Notes: generated from the letters alone by a model not told the origin. Positions 26,784 to 36,699 are shown, counted from the stretch's first letter. The stretch is DNA of 62,723 nucleotides from Caldilineaceae bacterium (GCA_022824685.1 JAJDZJ010000202.1:1-62723); one strand, 5' to 3'. Numbers and translations are program-made.

Positions 26784-26813
26784 AAGAAAAGAGCCTCGGC
26801 AATGCCGAGGCTC
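26784..26813 (-). terminator. Intrinsic terminator of ftsZ
   Basis: On the minus strand GAGCCTCGGC, a 3-nt loop and GCCGAGGCTC, followed by TTTTCTT. It is placed 30 bp after the ftsZ stop and closes the dcw transcript before nrdR. Confidence 0.9.
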
Positions 26814-26842
26814 CCAAGAGAATCGAACTGTAAGTTTGGATA

Positions 26843-28012
26843 CTACTGGCCGTTGTTGTTTTTGGCGCGGCGCAGGAAGGCTGGGATGTCCAGGTCTTCA
26901 CGGTCGAAGGAGCGGACGGGGAAGTCGATGGGCTCCTTGGGTTTTGGCTGTGGTTGGGCCGGTTGGTGGGACGGCTGCGCCGGGCCGGTTTGTCGAACGC
27001 TGCCGGCGGCGGGCTGGCGGGCCGAAGCCGGGGGCTGCTCTGGCCGCCGGTCTTTGTCGAAGCCGGTGGCGATGACGGTCATGTGGAGTTCGTCTTTCAT
27101 ATTTTCGTCGATGACCGCGCCGAAGATGATATTGGCTTCGGGATGGGCGTTGGCCCGGATCATTTCAGCGGCCTCATTCACCTCGAACAGGCTGAGGTCG
27201 TCGCCGCCCTTGACGTTGAAGAGGATCCCCTGCGCGCCCTCGATCGAAACATCGAGCAAGGAGCTTTGAATGGCCTGGTTGGCGGCTTCCTGGGCGCGGT
27301 TTTCGCCGCTGGCGCGGCCGATGGACATGAGCGCCGCGCCGCCGTCGAGCATGATTGAGCGAACGTCGGCGAAATCGAGGTTGATCAGGCCGGGCACGGT
27401 GATGAGCTCGCTGATGCCCTGGATACCCTGCCGCAGGACATCGTCGGCGACGATGAATGATTCGCGAATGTTGGTGTTTTTGTCCAGGATATGAAGCAGC
27501 CGGTCATTGGGCACAGTGATCAGCGTATCGACAGCTTCACGGAGGCGGCCCATGGTGCTCTCGGCGATACGGCGGCGTTGCGTGCCTTCGAAGGTGAACG
27601 GTTTCGTCACGACGCCGATTGTGAGCGCGCCGGATTCGCGGGCGATGGATGAGATGACCGGGGCCGCGCCGGATCCCGTACCGCCGCCCAGACCGGCGGT
27701 GACGAAAACCATATCGGCGCCTTCGAAAAGTTGCTCGATTTCGTCCCGGCTCTCCTCTGCGGCGCGCAGACCAATTTCGGGCTTTCCCCCCGACCCGAGC
27801 CCTCTGGTCAATTTGTCTCCAATCCGCACCCGTTGCGGCGCGCTGGAGAGCATGAGGGCCTGCGCGTCGGTATTGACGGCAATAAATTCTACGCCCTGAA
27901 CGTCTGCCTCGATCATACGGTTGACCGCATTCTGTCCGCCGCCACCAACGCCGACAACCTTAATCTGGGCAAAGTTGTCTACAAATTGTGAGGCGCTGCT
28001 CCGTCTTGTCAT
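26843..28012 (-). CDS. ftsZ: Cell division GTPase FtsZ
   Basis: 389 residues. FtsZ polymerises into the cytokinetic ring. The nucleotide-binding loop [10 protein letters not shown] is at 21-30. The tubulin signature [13 protein letters not shown] is at 107-119. The T7 loop is [10 protein letters not shown] Pro/Gln-rich linker (about 325-370) leads to the conserved C-terminal peptide [13 protein letters not shown], which binds FtsA. AAAGGAGACC precedes the ATG. It has its own promoter and terminator, separated by 628 bp from ftsA. Confidence 0.98.
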   Translation of the reverse strand: MTRRSSASQFVDNFAQIKVVGVGGGGQNAVNRMIEADVQGVEFIAVNTDAQALMLSSAPQRVRIGDKLTRGLGSGGKPEIGLRAAEESRDEIEQLFEGADMVFVTAGLGGGTGSGAAPVISSIARESGALTIGVVTKPFTFEGTQRRRIAESTMGRLREAVDTLITVPNDRLLHILDKNTNIRESFIVADDVLRQGIQGISELITVPGLINLDFADVRSIMLDGGAALMSIGRASGENRAQEAANQAIQSSLLDVSIEGAQGILFNVKGGDDLSLFEVNEAAEMIRANAHPEANIIFGAVIDENMKDELHMTVIATGFDKDRRPEQPPASARQPAAGSVRQTGPAQPSHQPAQPQPKPKEPIDFPVRSFDREDLDIPAFLRRAKNNNGQ

Positions 28013-28120
28013 AGATTAGGTCTCCTTTAACCGCTGGCAGACATTCTGTCGCTTTTTGATAATTGCGCCTGCTGCCGCGCTACCAAAAACCGCGTACTCC
28101 TGCTATGTCAGAATTGTTCC

Positions 28121-28148
28121 ATCGTACTACACCTGAAAATGTTTGCAA
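28121..28148 (-). promoter_or_regulatory. ftsZ promoter
   Basis: On the minus strand TTGCAA, a 16-bp spacer, TACGAT, about 110 nt before the start codon. Confidence 0.55.
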
Positions 28149-28303
28149 AGTCTCTGAATTGGGGAGGGCCGTGCGCGACGCAGCGGGCGGGGCAGTTTTC
28201 CAACGCAGACGCGGCGCCATTACTCTGGAGGTTGGCAAGAGGCCAGCCTCAGTTGCCGCTGGACAGGTTCAGGGCCGTTTCGGCGTCTATTCTTGACTAT
28301 TTG

Positions 28304-28320
28304 CCTACGATCCATCTACG
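28304..28320. repeat. 17-bp direct repeat, copy 1
   Basis: CCTACGATCCATCTACG, identical to the copy at 28457. Each copy contains CTACG twice, with starts 11 bp apart (one helical turn), as in a tandem regulator half-site. Confidence 0.6.
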
Positions 28321-28456
28321 AAATGGGGGCTATGCGCCGAAGGATCTGTCAAAGGGGGCGAGGGAGGGCGCGCCGCCTGTTTTTTAGGTGACGGCATCTG
28401 AGCGCGACCGGCCAAAGTGCCTGTTGAGCCGGGACCAATCTGTTCTGGGCAATATA

Positions 28457-28473
28457 CCTACGATCCATCTACG
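28457..28473. repeat. 17-bp direct repeat, copy 2
   Basis: Exact second copy, 153 bp from the first, in the same orientation. Confidence 0.6.
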
Positions 28474-28640
28474 GCGCAGCCAGGAGTGGCGTGGAACTTG
28501 GCGCAGCGCGCCGGGGCATCGCGGCATTCGACCGCTTTGCCGGATGGATTTTGGGGAAGCCAGACAGGGTCGCGGCGTTTGATTCGGTCTGTTTGCTCTT
28601 GATTTAAGGAGTGGCTGGGCGCGTTGCAGAGGGTGTTCTG

Positions 28641-29900
28641 TTAGTCCGGCAGGAGGCTTCGGAGCCAGCCGCCGACGCGGTCGAGCATCTGTCCATTTTC
28701 GGGGATGGTTCTCTGCATGGGGTAATGGATTGCGCGGGCATCTTCGTAGAGGGCCCAGAGCAGGAGGCCGGCGGCGGTGGCGTAGGCGGGGGATTGCAGT
28801 TCTCTGCTCAGGCCCTGTACGGCGGGGTGGTCTACGGGGCTGCCGATACGAACGGGCATTCGCAGGATACTGCGGAACAGGTCTACGGCGCCGGGAAGCT
28901 GGCTGGCGCCGCCGGTGAGGACGAGCCCTGCCGGCACCAAGTGGCCGTAGCTGCTTTTTGCGATTCGGCTCTGGATGAGTTCGGCTGTCTCTTCGGCTCG
29001 CGCCTGCAGGATCTGGCTGATGAAGCGCCGGCTGAAGGTGCGTTCCGGTTTGTCGCCGAAGACGGTGGCCCAGACCTGTTCGTCTTCGGCAATGCGCTCC
29101 GGCTCCAGGTGGCCGTAGCGCAGTTTCAGCTCTTCGGCCACTTCAAACGGGGCGCGCAGACCGATAGCGAGGTCGTTGGTCATGTGGCTGCCGCCCACAT
29201 CAAGCACCTCGGTATGCCAGAGGCCATTGCCGCGAAAGAGGGCCAGGTCGGTGGTGCCGCCGCCGAGGTCGGCCATGACGACGCCCATTTGCCGTTCTTC
29301 TGCGGTCAGGACAGCCTCGCCGCTGGCGAGCGGTTCCAGGACAAGCTCGTCGATGTCGATGCCATGGGCCAGGACACACTGCGCGAGGTTGTTGATGGCG
29401 TTGATGGTGCCGGTGACGATGTGGGCGTCGACTTCCAGACGGCTGCCGAGAATGCCGAGGGGCTGCTGGATATTCTCCTGTTCGTCCACCTTCCAGTGGC
29501 GGGCGATCACGTGGATGATCTGTCTGTTGGCGGGAATCTGCACGGCGCGAGCGGCTTCCAGCGCCCTTTGCATATCGGTTCCTGTGACGCCGTGGCGACC
29601 GTCGATGGGGCTGATGCCGGCGCTGTTTGACGTGGCGATGTGGTTGCCGGCGATGCCCAGGTATGCGCTGGTGATCTGTTCGCCGGACTCCTGTTCGGCC
29701 GTTTCCAACGCCTCGCCGATGGCGGTGGTCACTTCAGGCACGTCCATGACAACGCCGCGGCGCAGACCCCGGCTCGGGGTAACGCCGCCGCCCAGGACTC
29801 TTACAGCGAGGTTGCCCAGATTGTCATGGGTGACAGTGCCCACCAGTGCGCAGATTTTGGTCGTTCCCACATCAACTGCTGCGATAATTTCTCTGGTCAC
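28641..29900 (-). CDS. ftsA: Cell division protein FtsA
   Basis: 419 residues, an actin-fold ATPase that tethers FtsZ to the membrane. The phosphate-binding loops are [15 protein letters not shown] near the N-terminus and [13 protein letters not shown] in the middle. The adenosine motif is [11 protein letters not shown]. The SHS2 insert lies between about 85 and 160. The C-terminus ends in an amphipathic segment [15 protein letters not shown], the membrane-targeting helix. The start appears to be a GTG at 29900 without an obvious Shine-Dalgarno. ftsQ ends 37 bp upstream. Confidence 0.96.
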   Translation of the reverse strand: MTREIIAAVDVGTTKICALVGTVTHDNLGNLAVRVLGGGVTPSRGLRRGVVMDVPEVTTAIGEALETAEQESGEQITSAYLGIAGNHIATSNSAGISPIDGRHGVTGTDMQRALEAARAVQIPANRQIIHVIARHWKVDEQENIQQPLGILGSRLEVDAHIVTGTINAINNLAQCVLAHGIDIDELVLEPLASGEAVLTAEERQMGVVMADLGGGTTDLALFRGNGLWHTEVLDVGGSHMTNDLAIGLRAPFEVAEELKLRYGHLEPERIAEDEQVWATVFGDKPERTFSRRFISQILQARAEETAELIQSRIAKSSYGHLVPAGLVLTGGASQLPGAVDLFRSILRMPVRIGSPVDHPAVQGLSRELQSPAYATAAGLLLWALYEDARAIHYPMQRTIPENGQMLDRVGGWLRSLLPD

Positions 29901-29937
29901 TGAATATATCTCTGGAGGTGGCGGGTCGAATCAGATC

Positions 29938-30927
29938 TTATTGGTTGGTCGGCGAACCGTCGTACCGGCGGATGAAGGAACGGTTCGGCACCATGACGTT
30001 CAGGGTGAGAGCTTCGTCCCCCGCCGTTTCCAGTTGGGGCATCAATCTCTGCAAGACTGTCCATTTTTCCTCAAATTTTTGTCCGTCTCCCCAGTGGACC
30101 CATGCCTGGGTAGAGGGCAGGCTGAAATTCAGGCCGTAACGAGAATTGTACCAGACCTCACTATTGATGGGAAGACGATTCGAGAGGTAGAGGGCAGCCG
30201 TCAGGATCCGTTGATCGATTTGAGGGGCGCCGCCCAGGATAGCGGTTTGCGCGGCGGCGGAGGGGTCGATGATGCGCAGGGCCGGCTGCATGTCCGCAGC
30301 CCGGGGGGCGAGGGCCACGCCGTCCTCGAGCAGCCAGAACTCCTGTTGATCGGTCGCCCAGAGAGCCACGGGACGGACTTCCCGCACGCTGACGTCGATG
30401 CGGCCGGGCCAGCGGATATGCACATCAACGCCGGCTACATAGGGATGCGCCATGACCCGTTCCTCTATTTTGGCCGGGTCCAGCCAGAAGACGCTCCAGC
30501 TGTCGATATCGCAGGCAGCGAAGAGTTCGTCCTGGGTCAGGTAATGAGCCCCTTCAAAGTGTACATTTTCCTGATAGATGTAGAAGCTTTCGCTGGTGTG
30601 CAGCCAGTAGAGAGCGGCGGCGACCGCTGCCAGCAGCAGCAGGCTCACGGTTTTGCCTGGGATCAGGCCCGAGAAGCCGGGGAGGAGGGTTTCCTGCGCG
30701 CCGGCGGGAACGGGGAGCGAAGAGGCTCTGCGCTTTTTTCTTTGGCTGAAGGCCAGCCGCACACGGCCGGTTTTCAGGATAAAGGACTGTGTCGAACGCA
30801 GGGTCGAGGTGAAGCGGCGGCGCGTTTGCGCGTGGCGGCGGCGGCGCACCCGTTTGGGGGATACGGCCTTTTGCGCGGCCCGCGATCCTCGTCTCTGTTT
30901 ACGTCCTGAATTGAATACAGATTGCAT
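29938..30927 (-). CDS. ftsQ: Cell division protein FtsQ/DivIB
   Basis: 329 residues from the ATG at 30927 (MQSVFNSGRKQRR); the frame is open further upstream but would run into ddl. The N-terminal 100 residues are extremely Arg/Lys-rich. One transmembrane helix (TVSLLLLAAVAAALYWLH) is followed by a POTRA domain (VHFEGAHYLTQDELFAACDID, ...VRWPGRIDVSV-like strand) and the FtsQ beta domain. It links the divisome across the membrane with FtsL and FtsB-type proteins. The cytosolic basic region is longer than usual. Confidence 0.9.
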   Translation of the reverse strand: MQSVFNSGRKQRRGSRAAQKAVSPKRVRRRRHAQTRRRFTSTLRSTQSFILKTGRVRLAFSQRKKRRASSLPVPAGAQETLLPGFSGLIPGKTVSLLLLAAVAAALYWLHTSESFYIYQENVHFEGAHYLTQDELFAACDIDSWSVFWLDPAKIEERVMAHPYVAGVDVHIRWPGRIDVSVREVRPVALWATDQQEFWLLEDGVALAPRAADMQPALRIIDPSAAAQTAILGGAPQIDQRILTAALYLSNRLPINSEVWYNSRYGLNFSLPSTQAWVHWGDGQKFEEKWTVLQRLMPQLETAGDEALTLNVMVPNRSFIRRYDGSPTNQ

Positions 30928-30998
30928 AGCGCTGTTCGAATAGTGCTTTCGGTAAAGCGGCAGCCGCAGACGCGCGGCGGTCGCGCTGCCAGGCCCGC

Positions 30999-32135
30999 CT
31001 AGCGATGGATCCGGTTTTGGCGGCGGTCGGCGTGCCGTTCCAGCGCCATATCGACCAGACTGCCCACCAGCTGGGACAGGGGAACGCCGCTGGCTTCCCA
31101 TAGTTTGGGATACATGCTGCTGGCGGTAAAGCCGGGCATGGTATTGAGCTCGTTCAAGAAGAGCTGGCCGTCGGCCCCCAACAGAAAGTCTGCCCGCGCA
31201 AGCCCGGCTCCGTCAAGTGCCTGGAAGGCGCGAACGGCCAGGAGACGGATTTCGTCTGCGAGGGCGGAGGGGATGTCGGCCGGGATCAGCAGACGGCTGC
31301 CCTTGTCGAGATATTTGGCCTCGTAGTCGTAGAACTCGTTGGCGGGAACGATCTCGCCGACGACGCTCGCCCGGGGTTCGTCGTTGCCGAGGACGCTGAC
31401 CTCCAGTTCACGGGCTTCGCGCACGCCTGCTTCGACGAGCACTTTGCGGTCGTAGCGGCAGGCGAACTCGATGGCGTGCGCCAGTTCCGCCCGGTCTTTG
31501 ACCTTGCTGATGCCGACGCTGCTGCCCAGGTTGGCCGGCTTGACGAAGAGCGGATAGGGCAGGGCGGATTCCAGCTCGTCCAGCAAGGTCTCGCGACGAT
31601 TTTCGCTGGGCGCGGCGTCGACGTTTTCGACCCAGTTGCGGCGCAGCAGTGTGCGGTAGGCGACCTGGGGGATACCGGCGGCGGCATAGAGGGACTTGGC
31701 CGCGATCTTGTCCATCGCGACGGCGCTGGCGAGGACGCCGCAGCCGACGTAGGGCATCTCGATCATTTCGAGCAGGCCCTGCACGGTTCCGTCCTCACCG
31801 TAGGGGCCGTGGAGCACGGGAAAGATCAGGTCGACCGGGGGCAAGCGTTCGCTATGCGCCAGCAGAGGGAACTGCGCCGGGGCGGGGGCGAGCGGGGCTG
31901 CGTCGCTTTCCGCCATCCTGGCGTGGCCGTTCTCTTTCTCCTTGCCGTTGGTCAGCCGCGCCAACGGATCGGCACCGGTGAGCCATTCGCCGGTCTTGGT
32001 GATGCCCAGCCGCACGGTTTCGTAGCCGGCCTCATCCAAGGCGCGGATGACCGTCTGCGCGCTGAGCAAGGAAATTTCGTGTTCTCCGCTTTTGCCGCCA
32101 AATAGTACACCGACCCGTACTGGATTGTCCGCCAT
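30999..32135 (-). CDS. ddl: D-alanine--D-alanine ligase
   Basis: 378 residues. It joins two D-Ala for the peptidoglycan stem. The N-terminus has VGVLFGGKSGEHEISLLSAQ. The ATP-grasp core contains FVKPANLGSSVGISKVK, and the C-terminus has FLNELNTMPGFTASSMYPKLWEASG, whose Glu and Asn bind magnesium. A stretch near 75-95 is low-complexity. The start could also be the ATG at 32147, 4 codons upstream, overlapping the murB stop. It belongs to the dcw cluster between murB and ftsQ. Confidence 0.96.
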   Translation of the reverse strand: MADNPVRVGVLFGGKSGEHEISLLSAQTVIRALDEAGYETVRLGITKTGEWLTGADPLARLTNGKEKENGHARMAESDAAPLAPAPAQFPLLAHSERLPPVDLIFPVLHGPYGEDGTVQGLLEMIEMPYVGCGVLASAVAMDKIAAKSLYAAAGIPQVAYRTLLRRNWVENVDAAPSENRRETLLDELESALPYPLFVKPANLGSSVGISKVKDRAELAHAIEFACRYDRKVLVEAGVREARELEVSVLGNDEPRASVVGEIVPANEFYDYEAKYLDKGSRLLIPADIPSALADEIRLLAVRAFQALDGAGLARADFLLGADGQLFLNELNTMPGFTASSMYPKLWEASGVPLSQLVGSLVDMALERHADRRQNRIHR

Positions 32136-32140
32136 AGGAG

Positions 32141-33157
32141 TCACCATTCTCCGATTCTCTGAAGTTCCGGTTGCAGTTCCACGCCGCTGCGGCGGGCCAC
32201 GACCGTCTGAATATGCTGAATCATCGCCAGGAGATCGACTGCCGCCGCCGCGCCGACGCCGCCGGGGTTGATGAGGAAATTGGCATGCGTCCGGCTGACC
32301 TCGATGCCGCCGAGACGAAACCCTTTGAGCCCGGCCTCCTCGATCAGGCGTCCGGCGAAGTCGCCTGGCGGGTTGACGAATGTGCTGCCGAGTGAGGGTT
32401 CCACCGGTTGTGTACTGCGCCGGTGGCCCAGAAAAGATTGGGCGGCGGCGCGGATGGTGTCGCGGTCGCCGGTTTGGAGCCGGAAGTTTGCGCTGAGGAG
32501 GACGGGCCCGAAGCCGGCGTCGGCTCCGCCTTCCTGTTTCAGGCTGCTTTGGCGGTAGGCGTAGGCGAGATCTTCGACGCGGAAGACCTGGATATCGCCG
32601 TTGCCGTCCAGCAGCAGAACGTCCCAGAGCGAGTCTTTGACTTCGCCGCCGTGCGCGCCGGCGTTGTTGACTACTGCGCCGCCAACGGAGCCGGGCACGC
32701 TGACCGCCCACTCCAGGCCGGTGAGGCCGGCGTTTACGGCTGTGCGGGCCGCGCCGGCCATCAGTGCGCCGCTCTCGGCGAAGAGGAAGGGGCGGGTGTC
32801 TTTGGGGTAGTCGCAGCAGGGGGCATCCTGCACCTGCACGGCGTGGCAGCGGTTGTGGATCACCAGCCCGCGTATGCCGCGGTCGCTGATCAGCACATTG
32901 CTGCCGCCGCCCAGGATCAGGTAGGGCAGGTCGTTGGCCCTGGCCCAGCGCGCCAGTTTCAGGAGTTTGTGCGTGTCTGTGACGGCCGCGAAGTAGTCGG
33001 CAGGGCCACCTATCTTAATCGTTGTCAGGTTCGCCAGCGGATGGTCCTGCCGGATATCAATGCCGAGCGCCTCGATCTGGTCGAGGGCGGAGGCGCTGAT
33101 TTCTCTTTTGGGACGGGTCCTGGCCGGTGGTGGCGCCATGGTGTCAAGTATTGTCAC
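32141..33157 (-). CDS. murB: UDP-N-acetylenolpyruvoylglucosamine reductase
   Basis: 338 residues. FAD enzyme that reduces UDP-GlcNAc-enolpyruvate to UDP-MurNAc. Motifs are [29 protein letters not shown] and [43 protein letters not shown] carries the catalytic Ser. The likely start is a GTG at 33157, which overlaps the upstream kinase gene by 14 nt; an ATG six codons in is an alternative. Confidence 0.95.
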   Translation of the reverse strand: MTILDTMAPPPARTRPKREISASALDQIEALGIDIRQDHPLANLTTIKIGGPADYFAAVTDTHKLLKLARWARANDLPYLILGGGSNVLISDRGIRGLVIHNRCHAVQVQDAPCCDYPKDTRPFLFAESGALMAGAARTAVNAGLTGLEWAVSVPGSVGGAVVNNAGAHGGEVKDSLWDVLLLDGNGDIQVFRVEDLAYAYRQSSLKQEGGADAGFGPVLLSANFRLQTGDRDTIRAAAQSFLGHRRSTQPVEPSLGSTFVNPPGDFAGRLIEEAGLKGFRLGGIEVSRTHANFLINPGGVGAAAAVDLLAMIQHIQTVVARRSGVELQPELQRIGEW

Positions 33158-33746
33158 TGCGCGCTGGGCTTCCTCGTAGTGTGTTCAGTTCTGTCACCAG
33201 CCGGTCGAAATCCAGCGCGGCGAAATCATCACTGGTGTCGATGTGAAAAACGGGCCCTTCGAGGTCGAGAGGGCGGTTGCGGCGCGCCAGCGCGGCCGTG
33301 TCGAACTGGCCCACTCGAAGGCGGTCCACGTGGCCCGGGTGTCGTTCGCCGTTGTCGACTCGCCGGGCGTAGCGCTGACGCAGCAGGTCGGCCCGGCAGG
33401 AAAGGATGACCTGCGCGGGCTGGAACGGATGGCGCGAGCGCAATGCCTGGAAGCGGGGGTTGGCCCAGTCGGGATCGAAGGGCGTTTCCACGAGCAGTGA
33501 GCAGCGGGCCTCCAGCAGGCGTTCGACCAACAGGTAGACCAGTTCATAGGTTGCCCGGCCAAGCTGCTGAGACCACTCGACAGTAGACCAGCCCAGCGTC
33601 TCGAACAGCGACTCTTTCAGATCGTCGCGCGCGATCAGGGGAAGATCCAGGGCCGGGGCCAGTTTGCGGGCCAGCGTTGTTTTGCCCGTGCCCGGCGCCC
33701 CGCACACGATCAGGACAAGCGGCAGCGCGTTTCCAAGTTCAGCCAT
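33144..33746 (-). CDS. P-loop kinase-like ATPase inserted in the mur cluster
   Basis: 200 residues of the AAA_33/zeta-toxin/shikimate-kinase-like P-loop class. Walker A is GAPGTGKTT (about 17-25), followed by an acidic [13 protein letters not shown], with a later [15 protein letters not shown] and a candidate lid [17 protein letters not shown]. Such proteins phosphorylate small molecules or RNA. It overlaps murC by 8 nt and murB by 14 nt, so it is translationally coupled to both. I know of no standard dcw gene of this kind. A role in peptidoglycan precursor metabolism is a guess from context. No toxin-antitoxin partner is visible. Confidence 0.8.
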   Translation of the reverse strand: MAELGNALPLVLIVCGAPGTGKTTLARKLAPALDLPLIARDDLKESLFETLGWSTVEWSQQLGRATYELVYLLVERLLEARCSLLVETPFDPDWANPRFQALRSRHPFQPAQVILSCRADLLRQRYARRVDNGERHPGHVDRLRVGQFDTAALARRNRPLDLEGPVFHIDTSDDFAALDFDRLVTELNTLRGSPARSDNT

Positions 33747-35208
33747 CGGTTCCCAGTCTTTCCAGCAGCAGTTCGCCGATGCGGTGGCTGGTGCCTGCGC
33801 CGAGCGTCAGCACCACGTCGCCGGCGGTCACTTCGTTGTGGAGGATCGCGCTGGTGTCCTCGATGCCGCCGCTGTGACGGATGGAAGGGTGGGCGCTGGC
33901 TGCCGCGACTTCCGCCGCGGCCAGGGCCCTGTCGCCGCTCTCTCGGGCGGCATAGATATCTGTCACCAGAACCGCGTCCGCGTTGTCGAAGCTGCAGGCG
34001 ATTTTGTGGAGCATGGCATTGGTGCGGCTGAAGGTATGCGGTTGAAAGACGGCCCAGATGCGCCGCTCGCCGAAGCGGTTGCGGGCCGCGGCCAGGGTTG
34101 CCTGGATTTCGGTTGGGTGATGGGCGTAATCGTCAATGACGGTCACGCCCTGCCGGGTTCCCTTCAGTTCAAAGCGTCTGCCGATGCCCGTGTACTGATG
34201 CAGGCTGGCCAGGCATTGCGCGGCGGGCACGCCGCAGCGGCGGGCGACGGCGAGCGCGGCCAGGGCGTTGCGCAGGTTGTGGAGGCCCGGGGCTTGCAGT
34301 TGCAGGCGTCCGATTGGCTTTCCCGCGCTGTGGACTGCGGCGGTATAGCCCCCGTTCGGGCTTACTGTTTCGGGGACGGCGCGCATGTCGCAGCCGTCAT
34401 GGAGGCCGTACGTCAGCCAGGCGGGGCCGTCTTTGGCTGGGCGTTCCGCGCGCAGCGCCTCCGCACCGGGATCATCTGCGCAGGAGATCACACATCCCCC
34501 CGGGCGCACCTGGGCAAGAAAGTGGCGAAAGGCGCCGGCGAAACTTGCCGGCGTTGGATAGCAGTCGGGGTGGTCCCACTCCACGTTGGTCACGACAGCC
34601 ACTGCCGGTGTCAGCCCATGGAACATGCGGTCATATTCATCCGCTTCGATCACGAATGCGGAGGCGGCGCCGGCGCGGGCGTTGCCGAAGCCCGGCAGGT
34701 CGGCGCCGATGATATAGCCGGAGTCGCAGCCGTTTGCGTGCAGCGTCTGTACGATCATCGCCGTGGTTGTGCTCTTGCCATGGGTTCCGGAGACTGCGAT
34801 GACATCGCGGCCTGCCAGCAGCGGCCGCAGGAAGACCTCCCGCTTGACGACCGGTATGCCCAGTTTCCGCGCGGTCTGTCGTTCGCGGTTCGTTTCGTCG
34901 ACCGCGCTGCTGATCAGGACCACGTCCGGGCGTTCCTCCGGCGGGAGACCGGCGAGCTCCTGGTGGGCTTCTTGCCGCCCGAACATTTTCGCGCCGGCGG
35001 CAGCCAGCCGGCGTGTGGGCTCGCTCTCCTGGCGGTCGCTGCCGCTGACCTGTATGCCGCGTTCGAGGAGGACATGGGCGATGGCGGAGAGCCCTGCGCC
35101 GCCTATTCCAATCAGGTGCACGTGCAGCCGTGCGCGGTTCCCGCCCTCTGTTGGCGGAGACGCGTCCAGCGCCATCCGCAGCTGTTTCTGCCACCTGTCA
35201 CTTTGCAT
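33739..35208 (-). CDS. murC: UDP-N-acetylmuramate--L-alanine ligase
   Basis: 489 residues from the ATG at 35208 (MQSDRWQKQ), chosen because GGAG lies 6 nt before it; ATGs 4 and 13 codons upstream are weaker. N-terminal VHLIGIGGAGLSAIAHVLLERG, ATP loop VSGTHGKSTTTAMI, then IEADEYDRMF and NVEWDHPDCY. The C-terminal domain has VIDDYAHHPTEI and VFQPHTFSRT. It adds L-Ala to UDP-MurNAc. It lies after two membrane genes and before the P-loop gene. Confidence 0.96.
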   Translation of the reverse strand: MQSDRWQKQLRMALDASPPTEGGNRARLHVHLIGIGGAGLSAIAHVLLERGIQVSGSDRQESEPTRRLAAAGAKMFGRQEAHQELAGLPPEERPDVVLISSAVDETNRERQTARKLGIPVVKREVFLRPLLAGRDVIAVSGTHGKSTTTAMIVQTLHANGCDSGYIIGADLPGFGNARAGAASAFVIEADEYDRMFHGLTPAVAVVTNVEWDHPDCYPTPASFAGAFRHFLAQVRPGGCVISCADDPGAEALRAERPAKDGPAWLTYGLHDGCDMRAVPETVSPNGGYTAAVHSAGKPIGRLQLQAPGLHNLRNALAALAVARRCGVPAAQCLASLHQYTGIGRRFELKGTRQGVTVIDDYAHHPTEIQATLAAARNRFGERRIWAVFQPHTFSRTNAMLHKIACSFDNADAVLVTDIYAARESGDRALAAAEVAAASAHPSIRHSGGIEDTSAILHNEVTAGDVVLTLGAGTSHRIGELLLERLGTDG

Positions 35209-35262
35209 GGCTGACTCCATCGTTTCGGCCGGGCCGCGCGCCGGCATGGGCGTTCAGATCGT

Positions 35263-35808
35263 TCATCCGCGCACCCGCATCAGCAGCAGTATAGCGATTG
35301 GGATTACCCACGGCGTTGGTGAAGGCATGAGATTCTGGGGCAGATAACGGATAAGTTCGACGGCGATCGGCGACAGCTCCGGGTTAATCCATCCGAGGGA
35401 AGAGAGGGGATAGCCGTATATGTGCTGGTAATACCAGAGGCTGCCGCTGATCAGATAGCCGTTGACGGCGCCGACCAGGCAACTGAGAACTGCGCCCTGG
35501 GGCATCGGCCACTGCTGGCCGCTGAAGGTGATGACCCGGCCCGCGTAGCCGGCAAAGATGGTAGCGACAAAGATGATCAGATAGAAATTGCTCAGGAATA
35601 GTTGCTGGGCGCCCAAATCCTCAGTCGAGAAGACCATTCGCCATACGCTGTTCAGGATCGGGTTGAGACGATCCTCGACGTAGAGCAGCAGAAAAATCGC
35701 GACGATAATGATCATGGACCGGCCCAGTTCGCGCGCGTAGCCCTGGGCCAGGCCAATTAGCGTGATGATGCCAGCGATAGATCCAAAGTAGACTTCGATC
35801 AGCCCCAT
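35263..35808 (-). CDS. CvpA-like membrane protein (second of two)
   Basis: 181 residues with about four transmembrane helices. An N-terminal segment IAGIITLIGLAQGYARELGRSMIII resembles the start of CvpA-family proteins, where a glycine-rich helix is followed by a charged R/E turn. CLVGAVNGYLISGSLWYY is the later helix. There is no catalytic motif. It lies between murC (54 bp) and a related membrane gene (67 bp) on the same strand. Its function is unknown. CvpA proteins are linked to cell envelope and purine phenotypes, but this match is distant. Confidence 0.6.
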   Translation of the reverse strand: MGLIEVYFGSIAGIITLIGLAQGYARELGRSMIIIVAIFLLLYVEDRLNPILNSVWRMVFSTEDLGAQQLFLSNFYLIIFVATIFAGYAGRVITFSGQQWPMPQGAVLSCLVGAVNGYLISGSLWYYQHIYGYPLSSLGWINPELSPIAVELIRYLPQNLMPSPTPWVIPIAILLLMRVRG

Positions 35809-35875
35809 AACGAATTCGTGGTCAGTAGCGTTTCAAGAAAGTTGCCGTGAGCCCAGCGGCTCCTGGGGTTGCCGG

Positions 35876-36550
35876 TTACGTCTGGCCGCGGCGCAGTGTG
35901 CTGATCACGGCCACCAGCAGAACCGTCAGGGCGATTGCGGCCAGGATTGGCTGTTGCGGCCCTAAAGTCTGCCAGATGTCGCCAAAGCTGGACTGCATCA
36001 TGTCGGTCATGCTGTCCAGAAGCCCTTGCATGCCGTCGCCGGGCGAAGAGACCGACGAGACGCTGACCTCCGGGATGAAGGCGATCAGTCGCGGCGCGAA
36101 TGTCGGGATGTAGAAGAGGCCGTTGCCGATGCCGAGCAGTGCCGCCAGGATGCCTGAAGAGCTCAGGCTGTCCGGGATCGCCTTGTTGGTCAGCAGGTAG
36201 GCAAATAGCAGCAGGCCGGCCCAGACCAGAAAGGTGACCGTGGGCTGGTCTGCGTCGGAGAGCCAGTCCGAGGCGCCCAGTGTGTAGACCGGTTCCCCTA
36301 TTTCCTCCCCGCCCCCGGAACGCAGCGAGGCGAGGAGTTTTGCGCCTGCGCTGATGAGACCGAAGAGGACGCCCAATACCTGCCTAACGATCTCCAGGGC
36401 CAGTCCCTGATTTTGTTGCAGCAGGAAGAAGCCGCCGACGGAGACGATCAGCACGGACAGTTCCCGGAAAAGGCCCCGCCGGAAACCGATCCACCCAAAT
36501 AGGAGGACGTAGAAGACAAATGCAACAGTGCTTGGCGTAGATGCGCTCAT
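35876..36550 (-). CDS. CvpA-like membrane protein (first of two)
   Basis: 224 residues from the ATG at 36550 (MSASTPSTV), with AGAGAAA just before it. Helix one ends with LLFGWIGFRRGLFRELSVLIVSVGGFFLL, which matches the CvpA pattern G.RRG..REL. Two or three more helices follow, separated by a polar segment (about 75-100). A Ser/Met-rich loop near 175-195 precedes the final helix. It is placed after murG, with a 149-bp gap. A shared envelope role with the next gene is inferred from position. Confidence 0.62.
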   Translation of the reverse strand: MSASTPSTVAFVFYVLLFGWIGFRRGLFRELSVLIVSVGGFFLLQQNQGLALEIVRQVLGVLFGLISAGAKLLASLRSGGGEEIGEPVYTLGASDWLSDADQPTVTFLVWAGLLLFAYLLTNKAIPDSLSSSGILAALLGIGNGLFYIPTFAPRLIAFIPEVSVSSVSSPGDGMQGLLDSMTDMMQSSFGDIWQTLGPQQPILAAIALTVLLVAVISTLRRGQT

Positions 36551-36699
36551 TTTCTCTGTTTTCTTTCTGGGAGGCGGACACATTCCGGGTCCGTCCCACC
36601 TGTAAAGCAGCCGCGTTTTTTGACTACATCTCTTGATCGCATTCCAAATCGTCGTCGTCCATGATCACAGGGCGCGGCCGCGGCGGCCTTTGCGCTGCG

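Larger units (their letters stand above)
28149..28640. other. Unusually long gap between ftsA and ftsZ
   Basis: No gene is supported in about 490 bp. ftsA and ftsZ normally adjoin. The gap holds two exact 17-bp direct repeats (28304-28320 and 28457-28473) and the ftsZ promoter at its edge. Confidence 0.55.

Noticed and set aside
33144..33746. P-loop protein considered as a zeta toxin
   Set aside because: No antitoxin gene is adjacent and it is coupled to essential mur genes; zeta-like chemistry remains only a possibility.
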